Part shown: positions 36,771 to 45,543 of the stretch, piece after piece
Layout of the letters: each line of letters starts with the position of its first letter
Numbering within the stretch: position 1 is the first letter of the stretch
Source of the DNA: Leptospira wolffii serovar Khorat str. Khorat-H2
GTDB lineage: Bacteria > Spirochaetota > Leptospiria > Leptospirales > Leptospiraceae
Direction of reading: 5' to 3'
Assembly (NCBI RefSeq): GCF_000306115.2
Contig: NZ_AKWX02000013.1
Coordinates: 186,001-250,000, forward strand
Length of the DNA stretch: 64,000 nucleotides
Position numbers and translations under genes: made by a program
The notes under the pieces: generated by a model
What the model was told of the DNA's origin: nothing
What the model saw: the letters and a program-made list of their open reading frames with translations, nothing else
Databases searched by the model: none

Positions 36771-37178
36771 ATGCAAATTCTCGTTCGCTTCCTAATTGCG
36801 GTTCTACTTCTATTTTTCGTAACCTTATTGTATTCCGCCGAGGTTCCGAAATATTCCGAAATGGAGAAACACCTTCTTCCTACATGGAATAAGTCGTTTC
36901 CCGTTCCCTTCGCTAAAGTATTGCATCGGGATCTTTCGGGCAAAGGCGTTCTTCTGTACCGAAAGTCCTCTAAAAAATCGGTTTATATTTACCATTATTC
37001 CGTATTCTTACCGTACTATGCGGAGGAAGGGGAGAAACCCGTTCGCAAGGAAGGCGGAAGGGAAATCAAAGTGAAATTACTGTATGATCCGTCCTCATCC
37101 TCGGAGAGATACTCCATAGAATTGGGGGAGATGGACGAAGCTTACGATACAAAAGGGATAATCAGATGGATTCGCTGA
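36771..37178 (+). CDS. Small exported protein of unknown function, 135 aa
   Basis: The ATG at 36771 has GGAAG nearby and gives a signal peptide with a long hydrophobic core (MQILVRFLIAV, cleavage near YSA), so it replaces the upstream TTG start at 36729. The mature part is about 113 residues with aromatic-rich strands (LLYRKSSKKSVYIYHYSVF) and no cysteine. No family recognised. Its 3' end overlaps the start of the UDP-glucose pyrophosphorylase gene by 13 bp, so the two are probably co-transcribed. Confidence 0.65.
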   Translation: MQILVRFLIAVLLLFFVTLLYSAEVPKYSEMEKHLLPTWNKSFPVPFAKVLHRDLSGKGVLLYRKSSKKSVYIYHYSVFLPYYAEEGEKPVRKEGGREIKVKLLYDPSSSSERYSIELGEMDEAYDTKGIIRWIR

Positions 37179-38596
37179 TCGAAGAATCGGAAAAATTAAC
37201 TCGGGAAAAAATGCTTCGGGAAGGTTTATCCTCCGAATTCGTATCCGACTTTCTGGAAAAGATCCGGGAAGTGCGTAACGGAGAAACGGGAATCGTGAAA
37301 TGGGCAGAGGTCGGAGATCTGGATCCTTCTACCGACGAGATTTCCTTGGAAGAGATCGAGAAACTGCAATCGAATAGCCTCGAGTCCTTGAAGAAACTCG
37401 TAGTCATCAAATTGAACGGGGGACTCGGAACCAGTATGGGTTTGTCCGGACCCAAGTCGCTGATAGAAATCAAAGACGGGATGTCTTTTCTCGCTATCGT
37501 GTCCCGCCAAATCGGTCATCTCAGAAAAAGCCAGGGATTGGAAGTGCCTCTCATTCTGATGGATAGTTTCAATACCCAGGAGCAGAGCCGCAAGGAACTG
37601 GAAAGGATCGGCTTTAACCAAAATTATCCTACAAGCTTCCTACAGCATAAGGTCCCCAGACTTCTTGCTAAGGAGCTTAGACCCTTAGAATTGGGCGGAG
37701 ACAAGCAGGAAGAATGGTGCCCGCCCGGTCACGGTGATATTTGGTTTACCTTATTGGAAACGGGTCTCTTGGATCGGTTATTGCAAAACGGGTACAAGGT
37801 AGCTTTCGTTTCCAACGGGGATAATTTGGGTGCGACGGTTCATTCCGGAATTCTCGAATACATGTTGAAAGAAGACCTCCAATTCTGTATGGAGATGACT
37901 CCCAAAACTCTGGCTGATAAAAAGGGCGGAGCGATTTTCAGAAGGATCCAGGGCGGAGAAAAAAAGAACCTGCAGCTCTTGGAAACTGCGCAGGTACCTC
38001 CGGATCATATGCATGAATTCGAAGGCTTGGGTAAATTTAGAACATTCTCTACCAATAATCTTTGGATCCGTTTGGATTCCTTAAAGGAAAAACTTCTCTC
38101 CGGAACCTTCCGCTTATCTTTGATCGTAAATCCTAAGAAGGTAGACGGAAAGGAAGTGCTGCAATTGGAAACAGCGATGGGTTCCGCCATTCAGAATTTT
38201 GAAAGGACCAAAGGAATCATAGTGCCTAGAGATAGATTCGCACCGGTTAAGAAATGTGAGGATTATCTGGTTCGTCGTTCCGACGCCTATTCCTTGAATG
38301 ACGATTTTTCCGTGACTATGTCTAAGGAAAGAAAGGAAGGCGGACTCGGAGAACTTCTTGTAGAGTTGGATGAAAGATATTACAAGAAAGTGGGAGACTT
38401 TAGTGCAAGGCTACAAGTGATTCCTTCTTTGGTGCGCTGCACCTCCTTAAAAGTAGAAGGCGATATATTGTTTGATACGAAATTAATGCTGGAAGGAGAT
38501 GTTACCATAGTGAATCCTTCCCCTACGCAGAAAAAAATATCGGAATTAGGCCAGGATCGAATCTCAAACGAGGTTGTACGTTTCCGCTTTACATAA
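37166..38596 (+). CDS. UTP-glucose-1-phosphate uridylyltransferase (eukaryotic-type UDPGP family), 476 aa
   Basis: It makes UDP-glucose from UTP and glucose 1-phosphate, supplying sugar nucleotides for lipopolysaccharide and other glycans. The sequence carries LNGGLGTSMG and GPKSLIEI (nucleotide-binding lysine), PPGHGDIW and SNGDNLGAT, all typical of the UDPGP family found in eukaryotes and some bacteria. It is unlike the GalU family of most bacteria. The C-terminal part (about 380-476) is a left-handed beta-helix-like end (SLKVEGDILFDTKLMLEGDV). Length is normal. ATG 37166 lies inside the end of the preceding gene. Confidence 0.93.
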   Translation: MDSLIEESEKLTREKMLREGLSSEFVSDFLEKIREVRNGETGIVKWAEVGDLDPSTDEISLEEIEKLQSNSLESLKKLVVIKLNGGLGTSMGLSGPKSLIEIKDGMSFLAIVSRQIGHLRKSQGLEVPLILMDSFNTQEQSRKELERIGFNQNYPTSFLQHKVPRLLAKELRPLELGGDKQEEWCPPGHGDIWFTLLETGLLDRLLQNGYKVAFVSNGDNLGATVHSGILEYMLKEDLQFCMEMTPKTLADKKGGAIFRRIQGGEKKNLQLLETAQVPPDHMHEFEGLGKFRTFSTNNLWIRLDSLKEKLLSGTFRLSLIVNPKKVDGKEVLQLETAMGSAIQNFERTKGIIVPRDRFAPVKKCEDYLVRRSDAYSLNDDFSVTMSKERKEGGLGELLVELDERYYKKVGDFSARLQVIPSLVRCTSLKVEGDILFDTKLMLEGDVTIVNPSPTQKKISELGQDRISNEVVRFRFT

Positions 38597-38646
38597 AACA
38601 ACAGTCGTTTAAAATCCAGTCCACGGGCTTTGGAGAATTTAAGTCC

Positions 38647-40026
38647 GTGCCTATGCCGATTAAAGTCGCAAATGAAATGACAGATGCTTCTGACTTAAAA
38701 CTAAGATCCTTCGATATCGGAGATCTAGAGCAGTTTAAGACGGTATTCATAAATGAAAATCGGGGAAAGCCCATCTTTCTCCTTAGGTTTCAGAATATCT
38801 CCACCATCTCTCTGGTAGAGTTTATACAGCTCATCCCTCAAAGGATTGCGGATATCGAACCCTCGCATAGGGAATACTTCCGGTATTATACGTACGGAGA
38901 TAAGAAAAATCTCCTAATCGGAGTGGCTCCTTTGGATCATTCCGGGTTCGATAACCTGGCGAATTTCGACGCCGCCCTGGGAAAATTTCACGATTACGCG
39001 ATCCGAACCGGAGCCTTTAACTTCGATTTCGGAATCGGTAGAACACAATGCAATTATATCTCTTATGTGGAAGAAATCTTTAGAGAACTGGATTCTTCTT
39101 CTCTTAAAAATCTGAAGGACAATCTGGTTCGTTGGAGTTGGACCTATTTGAATCGGGTCAACGATTACTTCGCTAGCGATCGTCCCGATGCGGTTATCCA
39201 ACCCATTATCCATTATAATCATAGGGATCATACCTTCTCCATGAAAGGTGGAGAAGTCTTCGTTGGAGGAGAGGCCTACGCTGGCTATGCCGACTTGATC
39301 CGTGATATTCCCCACGACCAGGATCTGAATCGAATAGAGCTACTCATCATAGAAAAGCTGATCATGTCCTGCAACGGATCACCCGGACTTTTGAAATTCA
39401 ATATTTCTCCCCAGACTCTTATCGATACCTTCGATACGGACGAGAAGGTGACCCGTTTTCATGAACTTCTCTTAAAGCAGGATCTGAATCCGCAGAATAT
39501 ACGCATGGAGCTGATCGAGAAGCCTTATGAAGAAGGGGAGGCTACCTTAAAGTCTGTCTGCCGCAGATTCTGGAATTTCGGGATCAGCTTTGCAGCTGAC
39601 GATTTCGGAGTCAAGAGCCAGAGTCACCAGGTGGTTTTGGATTTGGGAGAAATGATCAAGGAGTTTAAACTGGATCCGATCAGCTTCAAATTCAAGGCGG
39701 ACCAGGATCTCACCAAATTTTTGGATAACTTGGCGTTCATCGATTATTGCAGAAGGCTCTCCGATAACCGGGAGGCGATCATCACTGCGGAAGCTTTGGA
39801 GGATATCGATTCCCTAAACTTCTTAATCACCCACCAGGTCTATTATTTCCAGGCCAATCTATTCTGTAGGAAGATCTGGATCCAGGACTACCAGCAGCAA
39901 TTTAAGGAAATGCAAAAGCTGCCCGAGAATGCAGTAAACAAGATCCTCAATTCTCCCGAACTGACCCAAAAGCTCAAGGAAACGGGGAATATTTTCCTTC
40001 TGGCTAGACAATTGGATTTGTTTTAG
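38647..40026 (+). CDS. EAL-domain protein with altered EAL motif and a non-canonical N-terminal domain, 459 aa
   Basis: EAL enzymes hydrolyse cyclic di-GMP. Residues about 190-430 show the fold. The signature Glu209 is in GGEAYAGY, so EAL reads EAY. NISPQTL, ELIEKP, AADDFG, KFKAD, TAEALED and YYFQANLF supply the other metal and substrate residues in order. Most catalytic residues are thus kept, with some substitution. The N-terminal 185 residues look alpha/beta but are not a recognisable GGDEF. The protein may be a weak phosphodiesterase or a c-di-GMP receptor. GTG 38647 lies 11 bases after GGAG; an ATG at 38653 is an alternative. It converges with the following gene by a four-base overlap. 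Confidence 0.82.
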   Translation: MPMPIKVANEMTDASDLKLRSFDIGDLEQFKTVFINENRGKPIFLLRFQNISTISLVEFIQLIPQRIADIEPSHREYFRYYTYGDKKNLLIGVAPLDHSGFDNLANFDAALGKFHDYAIRTGAFNFDFGIGRTQCNYISYVEEIFRELDSSSLKNLKDNLVRWSWTYLNRVNDYFASDRPDAVIQPIIHYNHRDHTFSMKGGEVFVGGEAYAGYADLIRDIPHDQDLNRIELLIIEKLIMSCNGSPGLLKFNISPQTLIDTFDTDEKVTRFHELLLKQDLNPQNIRMELIEKPYEEGEATLKSVCRRFWNFGISFAADDFGVKSQSHQVVLDLGEMIKEFKLDPISFKFKADQDLTKFLDNLAFIDYCRRLSDNREAIITAEALEDIDSLNFLITHQVYYFQANLFCRKIWIQDYQQQFKEMQKLPENAVNKILNSPELTQKLKETGNIFLLARQLDLF

Positions 40027-40556
40027 TCGGCGTCTTTTTTAGTCTTCGTCTTTAGAAATAAAGCGTGAAAATTCTTAACTAGCCTAATTCCCTCCTCATC
40101 CATATTATATGATAAGGACTTGTTCTCACCCCTCGCATAAAGGCTGATATCCTTACAGGCGCCCAGTCTGTCTAAATCTTCTATGGCCAATATCCCCGAA
40201 AATCTCTCGTAGATCGTTCTATATCCTTTTTGCGTCGATCTTTCGATCTGCTTTATTGATAATTGTTTTGTATCGCAATACAAGGAAACATTCCGAATGA
40301 TTAACAACTCTTGACCACTATAAGAATATGAAAGTTTACCTACCATTCCTGAGTCCGGATCCTCTACATAGCTTATACGTAGGGTTGCTATGGCGGTCCG
40401 AGGGATATCTTCAATAGAGATTCGAACTGAAACTCCGAACGGATTCGATTGTAGCTTTGCTTCGTTGAAATACTTGTTGGAAAAGGATGCGCCGCAATCG
40501 AGTAAAATCAATCCGCATAACCCCGATAGAAGCCAGATGACAAACGGCCGAATCAT
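40023..40556 (-). CDS. Predicted lipoprotein of unknown function, 177 aa
   Basis: A signal peptide ends in the lipobox LILLDC (Cys about residue 21). The mature part is about 156 residues, beta-rich, with two cysteines (SLYC and LGAC) that may be paired. It ends with a short Lys-rich helix (FLKTKTKKDAD). No family recognised. It converges with the EAL gene, overlapping by four bases, and is separated from the protease gene by a strong terminator. Confidence 0.65.
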   Translation of the reverse strand: MIRPFVIWLLSGLCGLILLDCGASFSNKYFNEAKLQSNPFGVSVRISIEDIPRTAIATLRISYVEDPDSGMVGKLSYSYSGQELLIIRNVSLYCDTKQLSIKQIERSTQKGYRTIYERFSGILAIEDLDRLGACKDISLYARGENKSLSYNMDEEGIRLVKNFHALFLKTKTKKDAD

Positions 40557-40607
40557 ATTAGAAAGACCTTTCCTATGATCGTTTCGTTTCAGATTGGGTT
40601 CTATGTT

Positions 40608-40635
40608 GAAAAAAAGGGACCGTTAAGGTCCCTTT
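40608..40635 (-). terminator. Rho-independent terminator of the protease gene
   Basis: AAAGGGACC (40613-40621) pairs with GGTCCCTTT (40627-40635) around GTTAA. On the minus strand it is followed by a run of seven T residues (plus-strand A run 40609-40615), the textbook form, just after the stop at 40646. Confidence 0.85.
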
Positions 40636-40645
40636 CGTTTATTAC

Positions 40646-43060
40646 TTACTCTTTCAAGAAGTTCAGAGTGGACTTCTGATTGATGATCGCATTGTCCTTG
40701 AGAGTGACTTGCAGAGCGTCGCCTGTATTTTCGATCTCGATCTTGAATTTTCCTTCTTTATCGATGATCGGGCTATTCTCCACGTATTTCCCTTCGAAGA
40801 TCTTCTGCTTATTGAATTTGACCACGTAGTTTACGTTGTCCTGGCTTTCGATCTCCAGTAATACCTGATTTACTCCTTTGGATCCGTCCCAGGCCATAGC
40901 GGTCCAAGGGCCCTTGAATTTCTCGAGGCTAGAATCTCCGCCAAAGGAGCGCATCACTTTCGCAGGTTTGGCCACGGAAACAACCGCTGAAACCGGGGTG
41001 GCTCTTTCGCTTTCTCCTCCCAAATCCGTTTTAGCGGTTACGGAGTAGAGATATAAGATCTCTTTATCCGGGACGTCCGCTATGAATTTGTTGGTCTTTT
41101 CGTTCGCGGAAGAAAGGAAATCCCAGGAAGAAGAGCCTCTCTTCTTGCGATAAACGTAATATTCATTCGCACCTTTGACTAAATCCCATTGCAAGGAAAT
41201 CTTCGCGGATTTGGAATCCAAGGAACCTTTCAGATTCGTGGGAGCGGGGAGTTTTGTTCCTCTATGTTTGTTCGGATCTATGAATCCGTAGGCGTAATCG
41301 GAGAATGGTCCGGCGACTCCTTCCTTATTGACCGCAGCGACCGCATAGAATGCGTATTGAGCGGGGAGTTTTTCGTCCACGAACTGTTCCTTCTGCTCTT
41401 CCGAAACCTTAGCCCAGGCTCCGGCACCGAAAAGACCGGTGGCATTATAACGGTAGACCAAATATTTGGAAGCGCCCGCTACCTTCTGCCATTGTAATTC
41501 TATCTTGCTATTATAAAGTCCTTTCGTAGCAACTAAGCCGGCGGGCTTAGAAGGCTTTGCGGCAAGTTTCGCGGTGTAACCGGAGACTGCGTCGGAGGCT
41601 TCTCCCACTTTCCCGTTGGAAATTCCTGCGATCGCATAGTATTCGATCGCTCCGTTCTTTGCTGCCTGGTTATCCGAATAAGAATTGATTCTGCTCTTAC
41701 CCGCAGTCAGGTATTTTTTCTGAGTGGCGTTCCATTTGTAGATAGTGTATTCGCCGACTCCATCGATAGATTCCCAAGTAAGATCTATTTTTGCGGCATT
41801 CTGTCCTTGGCTGGCCTTAACGCCTACGACCTTGGGCGGAGCTTTCGCTTCTTCCGTCTTAGCGTATCCGATCACTTCTCCCTCGGATAGATCGGAAGAA
41901 TCCGCATCGGTTAAAGTAGCGATCTTATAGGCATAAGCGAAGTCCTTCTGCACTCCGTCGTCCGTGAAATTGTTGGATCCCGCGAGTCCGATCTTCGAGA
42001 AAGAAGAATCTCCCGGGCCTTTTCTATGGATCTCGTATCCGATCGCGGAAGGAACGCTTTGCCAGGTAAGAAGGACCCGGTCAGAATAGGAACCTTTGGT
42101 CGCCGAAATCTCCGTAGGCGCTACCGGTTTGATTTTCTCCGGCGGAACAGGCTTCACATCCGTATTTACCGGAGGATTATCCGTGGTATTCATATCGCTT
42201 GCTGTATTGGGACTTACTTCGTCCACCAGAACGAATGCGGACTGACAGACTCTCGTGAACCATCTGTAATCGATGTATCCGTATCCCTGGTCTCCCCAAT
42301 TCGTACTCCAGGAATTGATGAACTTGAACGCGCCTTTAGAATCGTCGTAGCCTACGATCGCAATCGCATGACCTCCGTAGGTTTTTCCGACTCCATCCTT
42401 ATAGATCTGTTTTCCTTTCAGATTCATAAAGTTTTCGTAAACAATGATTCCCGCGACAACCGGACGGCCTTGGGCGAGTTGATTCTTGAGTTCGTTCGGG
42501 TCTGTCTGACGGACTCGTAGGAATTCCTTAGCCTTATAATTGGCGGCTGTGCTGACCGCAGACTGAGGAGGGCGGCTCAGATAATCGCTTGGATTATAAG
42601 GCATGGAGGTCCAGGGAGCCGCTCCCGATTCCACCACAAGACGCATCGCGTCGGAAATCAGGGAGCCGTTATCCCTCCCTCCATTGATTTGATTATAGAT
42701 AAAAGCGGGGGAGAATATATTGGAGTAGTTCGGATTTCCCGATTGGTCCGACAATTTCCAGCCTCTATTCTTTCTTTCCGTGTATTCTTGGTAGGACTTG
42801 GTTGCGTAGGCCGTGGACCATGCGACGCAGGAACTTTGCTGGCCCTGGTCTCCTACTGGAGGCATCATATCCGAAAGATCCACGCTAGAAGGCAGACCTC
42901 TATGTGCGATCCGGTTCGGGTTGGCTTCTTTGAGAGAGGAAATGAGTTCCGCAGGTTCCTGCTTCATTCCTAAAGCGGGGACGGTTTGGGAGAATAGCTC
43001 GCCTGAAATTAGGGAAAGAGAGCAGATAAAAGGGAGAAGAATGCGAAATTTCGATTTCAT
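40646..43060 (-). CDS. Secreted papain-like (C1A) cysteine protease with four FN3 domains, 804 aa
   Basis: Signal peptide to about residue 25. The C1A domain (about 55-290) has Gln72 and Cys78 in DQGQQSSCVAWS, His in YGGHAIAIVGY and Asn in INSWSTNWGDQGYGYI, the intact catalytic set. A Pro-rich linker leads to four fibronectin-type-III repeats (about 315-690), each with the core pattern leading into ISLQWD-like strands and YxIYK/YxVYR. A C-terminal beta-domain (about 700-804) follows. FN3 units space the protease from the surface or bind targets. No lipobox or anchor is visible. AAGGT precedes the ATG. It follows a small secreted protein gene by 24 bp. Confidence 0.9.
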   Translation of the reverse strand: MKSKFRILLPFICSLSLISGELFSQTVPALGMKQEPAELISSLKEANPNRIAHRGLPSSVDLSDMMPPVGDQGQQSSCVAWSTAYATKSYQEYTERKNRGWKLSDQSGNPNYSNIFSPAFIYNQINGGRDNGSLISDAMRLVVESGAAPWTSMPYNPSDYLSRPPQSAVSTAANYKAKEFLRVRQTDPNELKNQLAQGRPVVAGIIVYENFMNLKGKQIYKDGVGKTYGGHAIAIVGYDDSKGAFKFINSWSTNWGDQGYGYIDYRWFTRVCQSAFVLVDEVSPNTASDMNTTDNPPVNTDVKPVPPEKIKPVAPTEISATKGSYSDRVLLTWQSVPSAIGYEIHRKGPGDSSFSKIGLAGSNNFTDDGVQKDFAYAYKIATLTDADSSDLSEGEVIGYAKTEEAKAPPKVVGVKASQGQNAAKIDLTWESIDGVGEYTIYKWNATQKKYLTAGKSRINSYSDNQAAKNGAIEYYAIAGISNGKVGEASDAVSGYTAKLAAKPSKPAGLVATKGLYNSKIELQWQKVAGASKYLVYRYNATGLFGAGAWAKVSEEQKEQFVDEKLPAQYAFYAVAAVNKEGVAGPFSDYAYGFIDPNKHRGTKLPAPTNLKGSLDSKSAKISLQWDLVKGANEYYVYRKKRGSSSWDFLSSANEKTNKFIADVPDKEILYLYSVTAKTDLGGESERATPVSAVVSVAKPAKVMRSFGGDSSLEKFKGPWTAMAWDGSKGVNQVLLEIESQDNVNYVVKFNKQKIFEGKYVENSPIIDKEGKFKIEIENTGDALQVTLKDNAIINQKSTLNFLKE

Positions 43061-43084
43061 TCGATATTACCTTCGTTTAAATTC

Positions 43085-43537
43085 TTACTTAACTAGGGAG
43101 AGGATATTCTCTTCCAATTCTTTGTTGTATTCGCGGAATGCGTAAGGATGGGGTTCATACAATGCAATGACCTCGGATTCCGTTCCTTTGCTATCCTTAA
43201 CCTTTTTCTTTATTAAAAAAAGAATATAATCTCCTTCTTGCGGTGGCGCTTTCAACCATTTGCCGATCAGCTCAGGAAAGATCAGAAACGCCAGATCGAA
43301 TTTCTGAGGGAGATCCTTGCCCCCTTTCAGAGGTTTCAGAATCTCGACGGTCGCGGTAACGGAGACGGAATTGGAGGAGATCTTACTCTCCTTCACGTTG
43401 GAAAGCCTTGCTAGAGCGATGAAATTCGAGGCTCCTACTTGAGAATCTAGAGACGGGGGAGGAGTGAGAGCCGTTAGAGGGCTAAGGCAGAGGATAAAAA
43501 GAAAGGAAACGGCGTAATAAGAGAGGTGACGACGCAT
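43085..43537 (-). CDS. Small secreted beta-rich protein upstream of the protease, 150 aa
   Basis: Signal peptide (MRRHLSYYAVSFLFILCLSP, cleavage near TALT). The mature part of about 125 residues has the pattern VVSV-TATVEILKPLKGG, followed by EGDYILFLIKKK and ALYEPHPYAF. This resembles a small OB-like domain family found in many secreted bacterial proteins and distantly the NTR/TIMP fold; the match is weak. GGAG lies eight bases before the ATG. It probably shares a message with the protease gene 24 bp downstream and could act as its inhibitor, chaperone or partner, which is inference from position. Confidence 0.62.
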   Translation of the reverse strand: MRRHLSYYAVSFLFILCLSPLTALTPPPSLDSQVGASNFIALARLSNVKESKISSNSVSVTATVEILKPLKGGKDLPQKFDLAFLIFPELIGKWLKAPPQEGDYILFLIKKKVKDSKGTESEVIALYEPHPYAFREYNKELEENILSLVK

Positions 43538-43674
43538 CGTTTAGCTCCGGAAATAAATTTTGAACCGCGACTATTAACTCTAATTCGGATCGGTATCCGT
43601 TTTCAACGATTTTCCGGAGCAGGGAATTGCCCTAAGAAAGGAAATCTTTTGGATTTTTTTCGGATTTGTAGGAA

Positions 43675-44253
43675 CTATTTTGCCTGTACTAAAAATTCGG
43701 GAATTCGGATCGAATCCGGGTTTTCCGCAAATTTCGGAAAGATTCCTCTGATCTTAGGGGATTCATCCACCCAAATCAAAGCCTCGTCGAATTTCAAATT
43801 CCCCAATTCGGGAACGATATAGGCTTGGATTCCGAAGGACCTGGCTATCTCGAATGCGGAAGAGGAATTTTTTGGCTTTAGCAATAGGATTCGTTCGCTA
43901 ATAGAGCCCAATTTTTCTTTCAGGCTATTGTAATCGTCCTTTTCGGGAGCCAGAGTGATGAAAACGAACTGTGCGTTTTTGCGATCGATTTTTCCCATCC
44001 AGGAAAGAAATTTCTTTAGGTTTTCCTTCCCTTCCGTTCTCGATTCCAGACTTCCGAAATATACGAAACTCTGTTTACCTTCCAAAACGGATCTCAACGA
44101 AATAGGCTTTTCTTTGCCGGATAAAATTAGAGTCTCCTCGGGCACATCCTTTTCCGCTTGGATCATGGGGCTCGAGTTATGAGATATGAGAAAGACTAGG
44201 GGGAGAATTCCTATGGTAGTCGCTAAGGCGAATTTCCAACGATTCGATTCCAT
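43675..44253 (-). CDS. SCO1/thioredoxin-like exported protein without the copper cysteines, 192 aa
   Basis: A single N-terminal hydrophobic segment (about 7-25) anchors or exports the protein. The rest resembles the SCO/thioredoxin fold: SFVYFGSLESR at the position of the usual FGYTHCPDVCP, then FVFITLAPEKDDY in place of FISVDPERD, and IRGIFPKF near the end. The two copper-binding cysteines are missing, so it is probably not a copper chaperone or reductase of the standard kind. A structural role or a degenerate copy is possible. It has no good Shine-Dalgarno and no co-operonic neighbour. Confidence 0.6.
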   Translation of the reverse strand: MESNRWKFALATTIGILPLVFLISHNSSPMIQAEKDVPEETLILSGKEKPISLRSVLEGKQSFVYFGSLESRTEGKENLKKFLSWMGKIDRKNAQFVFITLAPEKDDYNSLKEKLGSISERILLLKPKNSSSAFEIARSFGIQAYIVPELGNLKFDEALIWVDESPKIRGIFPKFAENPDSIRIPEFLVQAK

Positions 44254-44458
44254 TATGATTTTAATCCGGTTCTAACTGATGGCGCCTTACTAAACGCTCT
44301 ATCTATTTAGAACAATGGACGAACGACTTCGAAAAACCGCACTTCTATTCCCGAAAAACCGACCTGGAACAAGAAGGAAACTTGCTTAGAAAAAAGTTAT
44401 CTCTGGGGGAAATGTGGAAATATATGGGCGGTTTCGGGCGTCCCGATCTTAAGGAAAA

Positions 44459-45115
44459 TCAGTTATCTCTTAGCTCGAAATGGACGGGGACCTTATGGTT
44501 CATCTTTGTAGGACGTCCTTTAGCATAACCCGGGCTCCAACGAGCCGCTCTTGCCACTTTCAACGCTGCGTCTTCGAAACCGTATCCTCTGACAGTGGAT
44601 TTCACCACTTTTGCGTTGATGAGGTTTCCACGTTCGTCCACTTGGACTTCCATGGTGATATCCGCATAAGCGATCCCTTGGGATTTCGCGTTATCCGGAA
44701 AGAATTCGTTCAGGTCGAAGTCGATAATGGCTGCCGGAGGCTTATCTCCTAGAAAAGCGAATAGGAATCCGTCCTTATCCGTTCCGTCCCCGCTGAGTTT
44801 ATTGGGATCGACTTCGTTTTCTTCCGGATCCTTACCGTCCTTGTCCGTTCCTTCCACCCATTCGTCTTTTTCCACTTTAGCGGGAGAATTTTCTCCACCG
44901 ATGAGTTCGGGAGGAATGTCCTCTATATCCACATCGACATTCATCTCCAATTGTTCCGAGTCTACGACGCCTCTTTCGGTATGCGTAGCGATATAATAGG
45001 TGGCGAATGCAAGAAAATGGAATAACATCGATCCGTACAAACAACGTTCCCACAGCGTGAGATTCTTCGCCGTTTGAACGATGCTTGTTTTTATCTTTTC
45101 GAGATTCTGGGCCAT
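44459..45115 (-). CDS. TonB-family energy transducer, 218 aa
   Basis: Residues about 25-44 form the single inner-membrane helix. The periplasmic linker (about 50-120) is strongly acidic (DVDIEDIPPELIG, EWVEGTDKDGKDPEENEVD), unlike the Pro/Lys linker of classical TonB. The C-terminal domain (about 130-218) has the TonB pattern VDERGNLINAKVVKSTVRGYGFEDAALKVARAARWSPG. It couples ExbB/ExbD proton motion to the outer-membrane receptor. It lies 13 bases after exbD and is the last gene of the operon; its partner receptor is four genes upstream. Confidence 0.88.
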   Translation of the reverse strand: MAQNLEKIKTSIVQTAKNLTLWERCLYGSMLFHFLAFATYYIATHTERGVVDSEQLEMNVDVDIEDIPPELIGGENSPAKVEKDEWVEGTDKDGKDPEENEVDPNKLSGDGTDKDGFLFAFLGDKPPAAIIDFDLNEFFPDNAKSQGIAYADITMEVQVDERGNLINAKVVKSTVRGYGFEDAALKVARAARWSPGYAKGRPTKMNHKVPVHFELRDN

Positions 45116-45128
45116 TTTCGTTCCATTC

Positions 45129-45533
45129 TCATCGTTTCACGGAAAGCGCGATTCTTGTGACTCCCGCCTTACGGATTTGCCCCATGGTCTCCGCGATTTT
45201 TCCGTAAGGAATGGAGGAATCGGCGGATAATGTGAGCCTCATATTAGGTCGTAGCTTCAGGTCTCTCTGCAATTCGGCCTGGAGTTTGCCGATAGTCGTC
45301 TCGGTACCTTCTAACATAAGCTTTCCGTCTTTGGTTATGGCCACCTGTACGGATTGAGCCACGTTAGGCTCGGCGGAATCCACTTTAGGAAGATTGATAT
45401 TGATGGATTCCTTTTTTAGAAAGTTAGCCGTAACCATAAAGATCACTAGAAGCACGAGGATAATATCCACCATCGGCGTGATATTAATGCTGCCGATTTC
45501 TTCGCCGTCTCCGGAAGAACTTTGTCCTGCCAT
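45129..45533 (-). CDS. exbD: ExbD/TolR-family proton-channel subunit, 134 aa
   Basis: A short cytoplasmic N-terminus is followed by one membrane helix with the conserved Asp in NITPMVDIILVLLVIFMV (residue about 27), which carries protons. The periplasmic domain (about 45-134) ends with TMGQIRKAGVTRIALSVK. It works with ExbB to energise TonB. It lies ten bases after exbB and 13 before tonB. TolR homologues look alike, but no tol-pal genes are near and the TonB context settles the name. Confidence 0.93.
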   Translation of the reverse strand: MAGQSSSGDGEEIGSINITPMVDIILVLLVIFMVTANFLKKESININLPKVDSAEPNVAQSVQVAITKDGKLMLEGTETTIGKLQAELQRDLKLRPNMRLTLSADSSIPYGKIAETMGQIRKAGVTRIALSVKR

Positions 45534-45543
45534 CGGGAACTCC

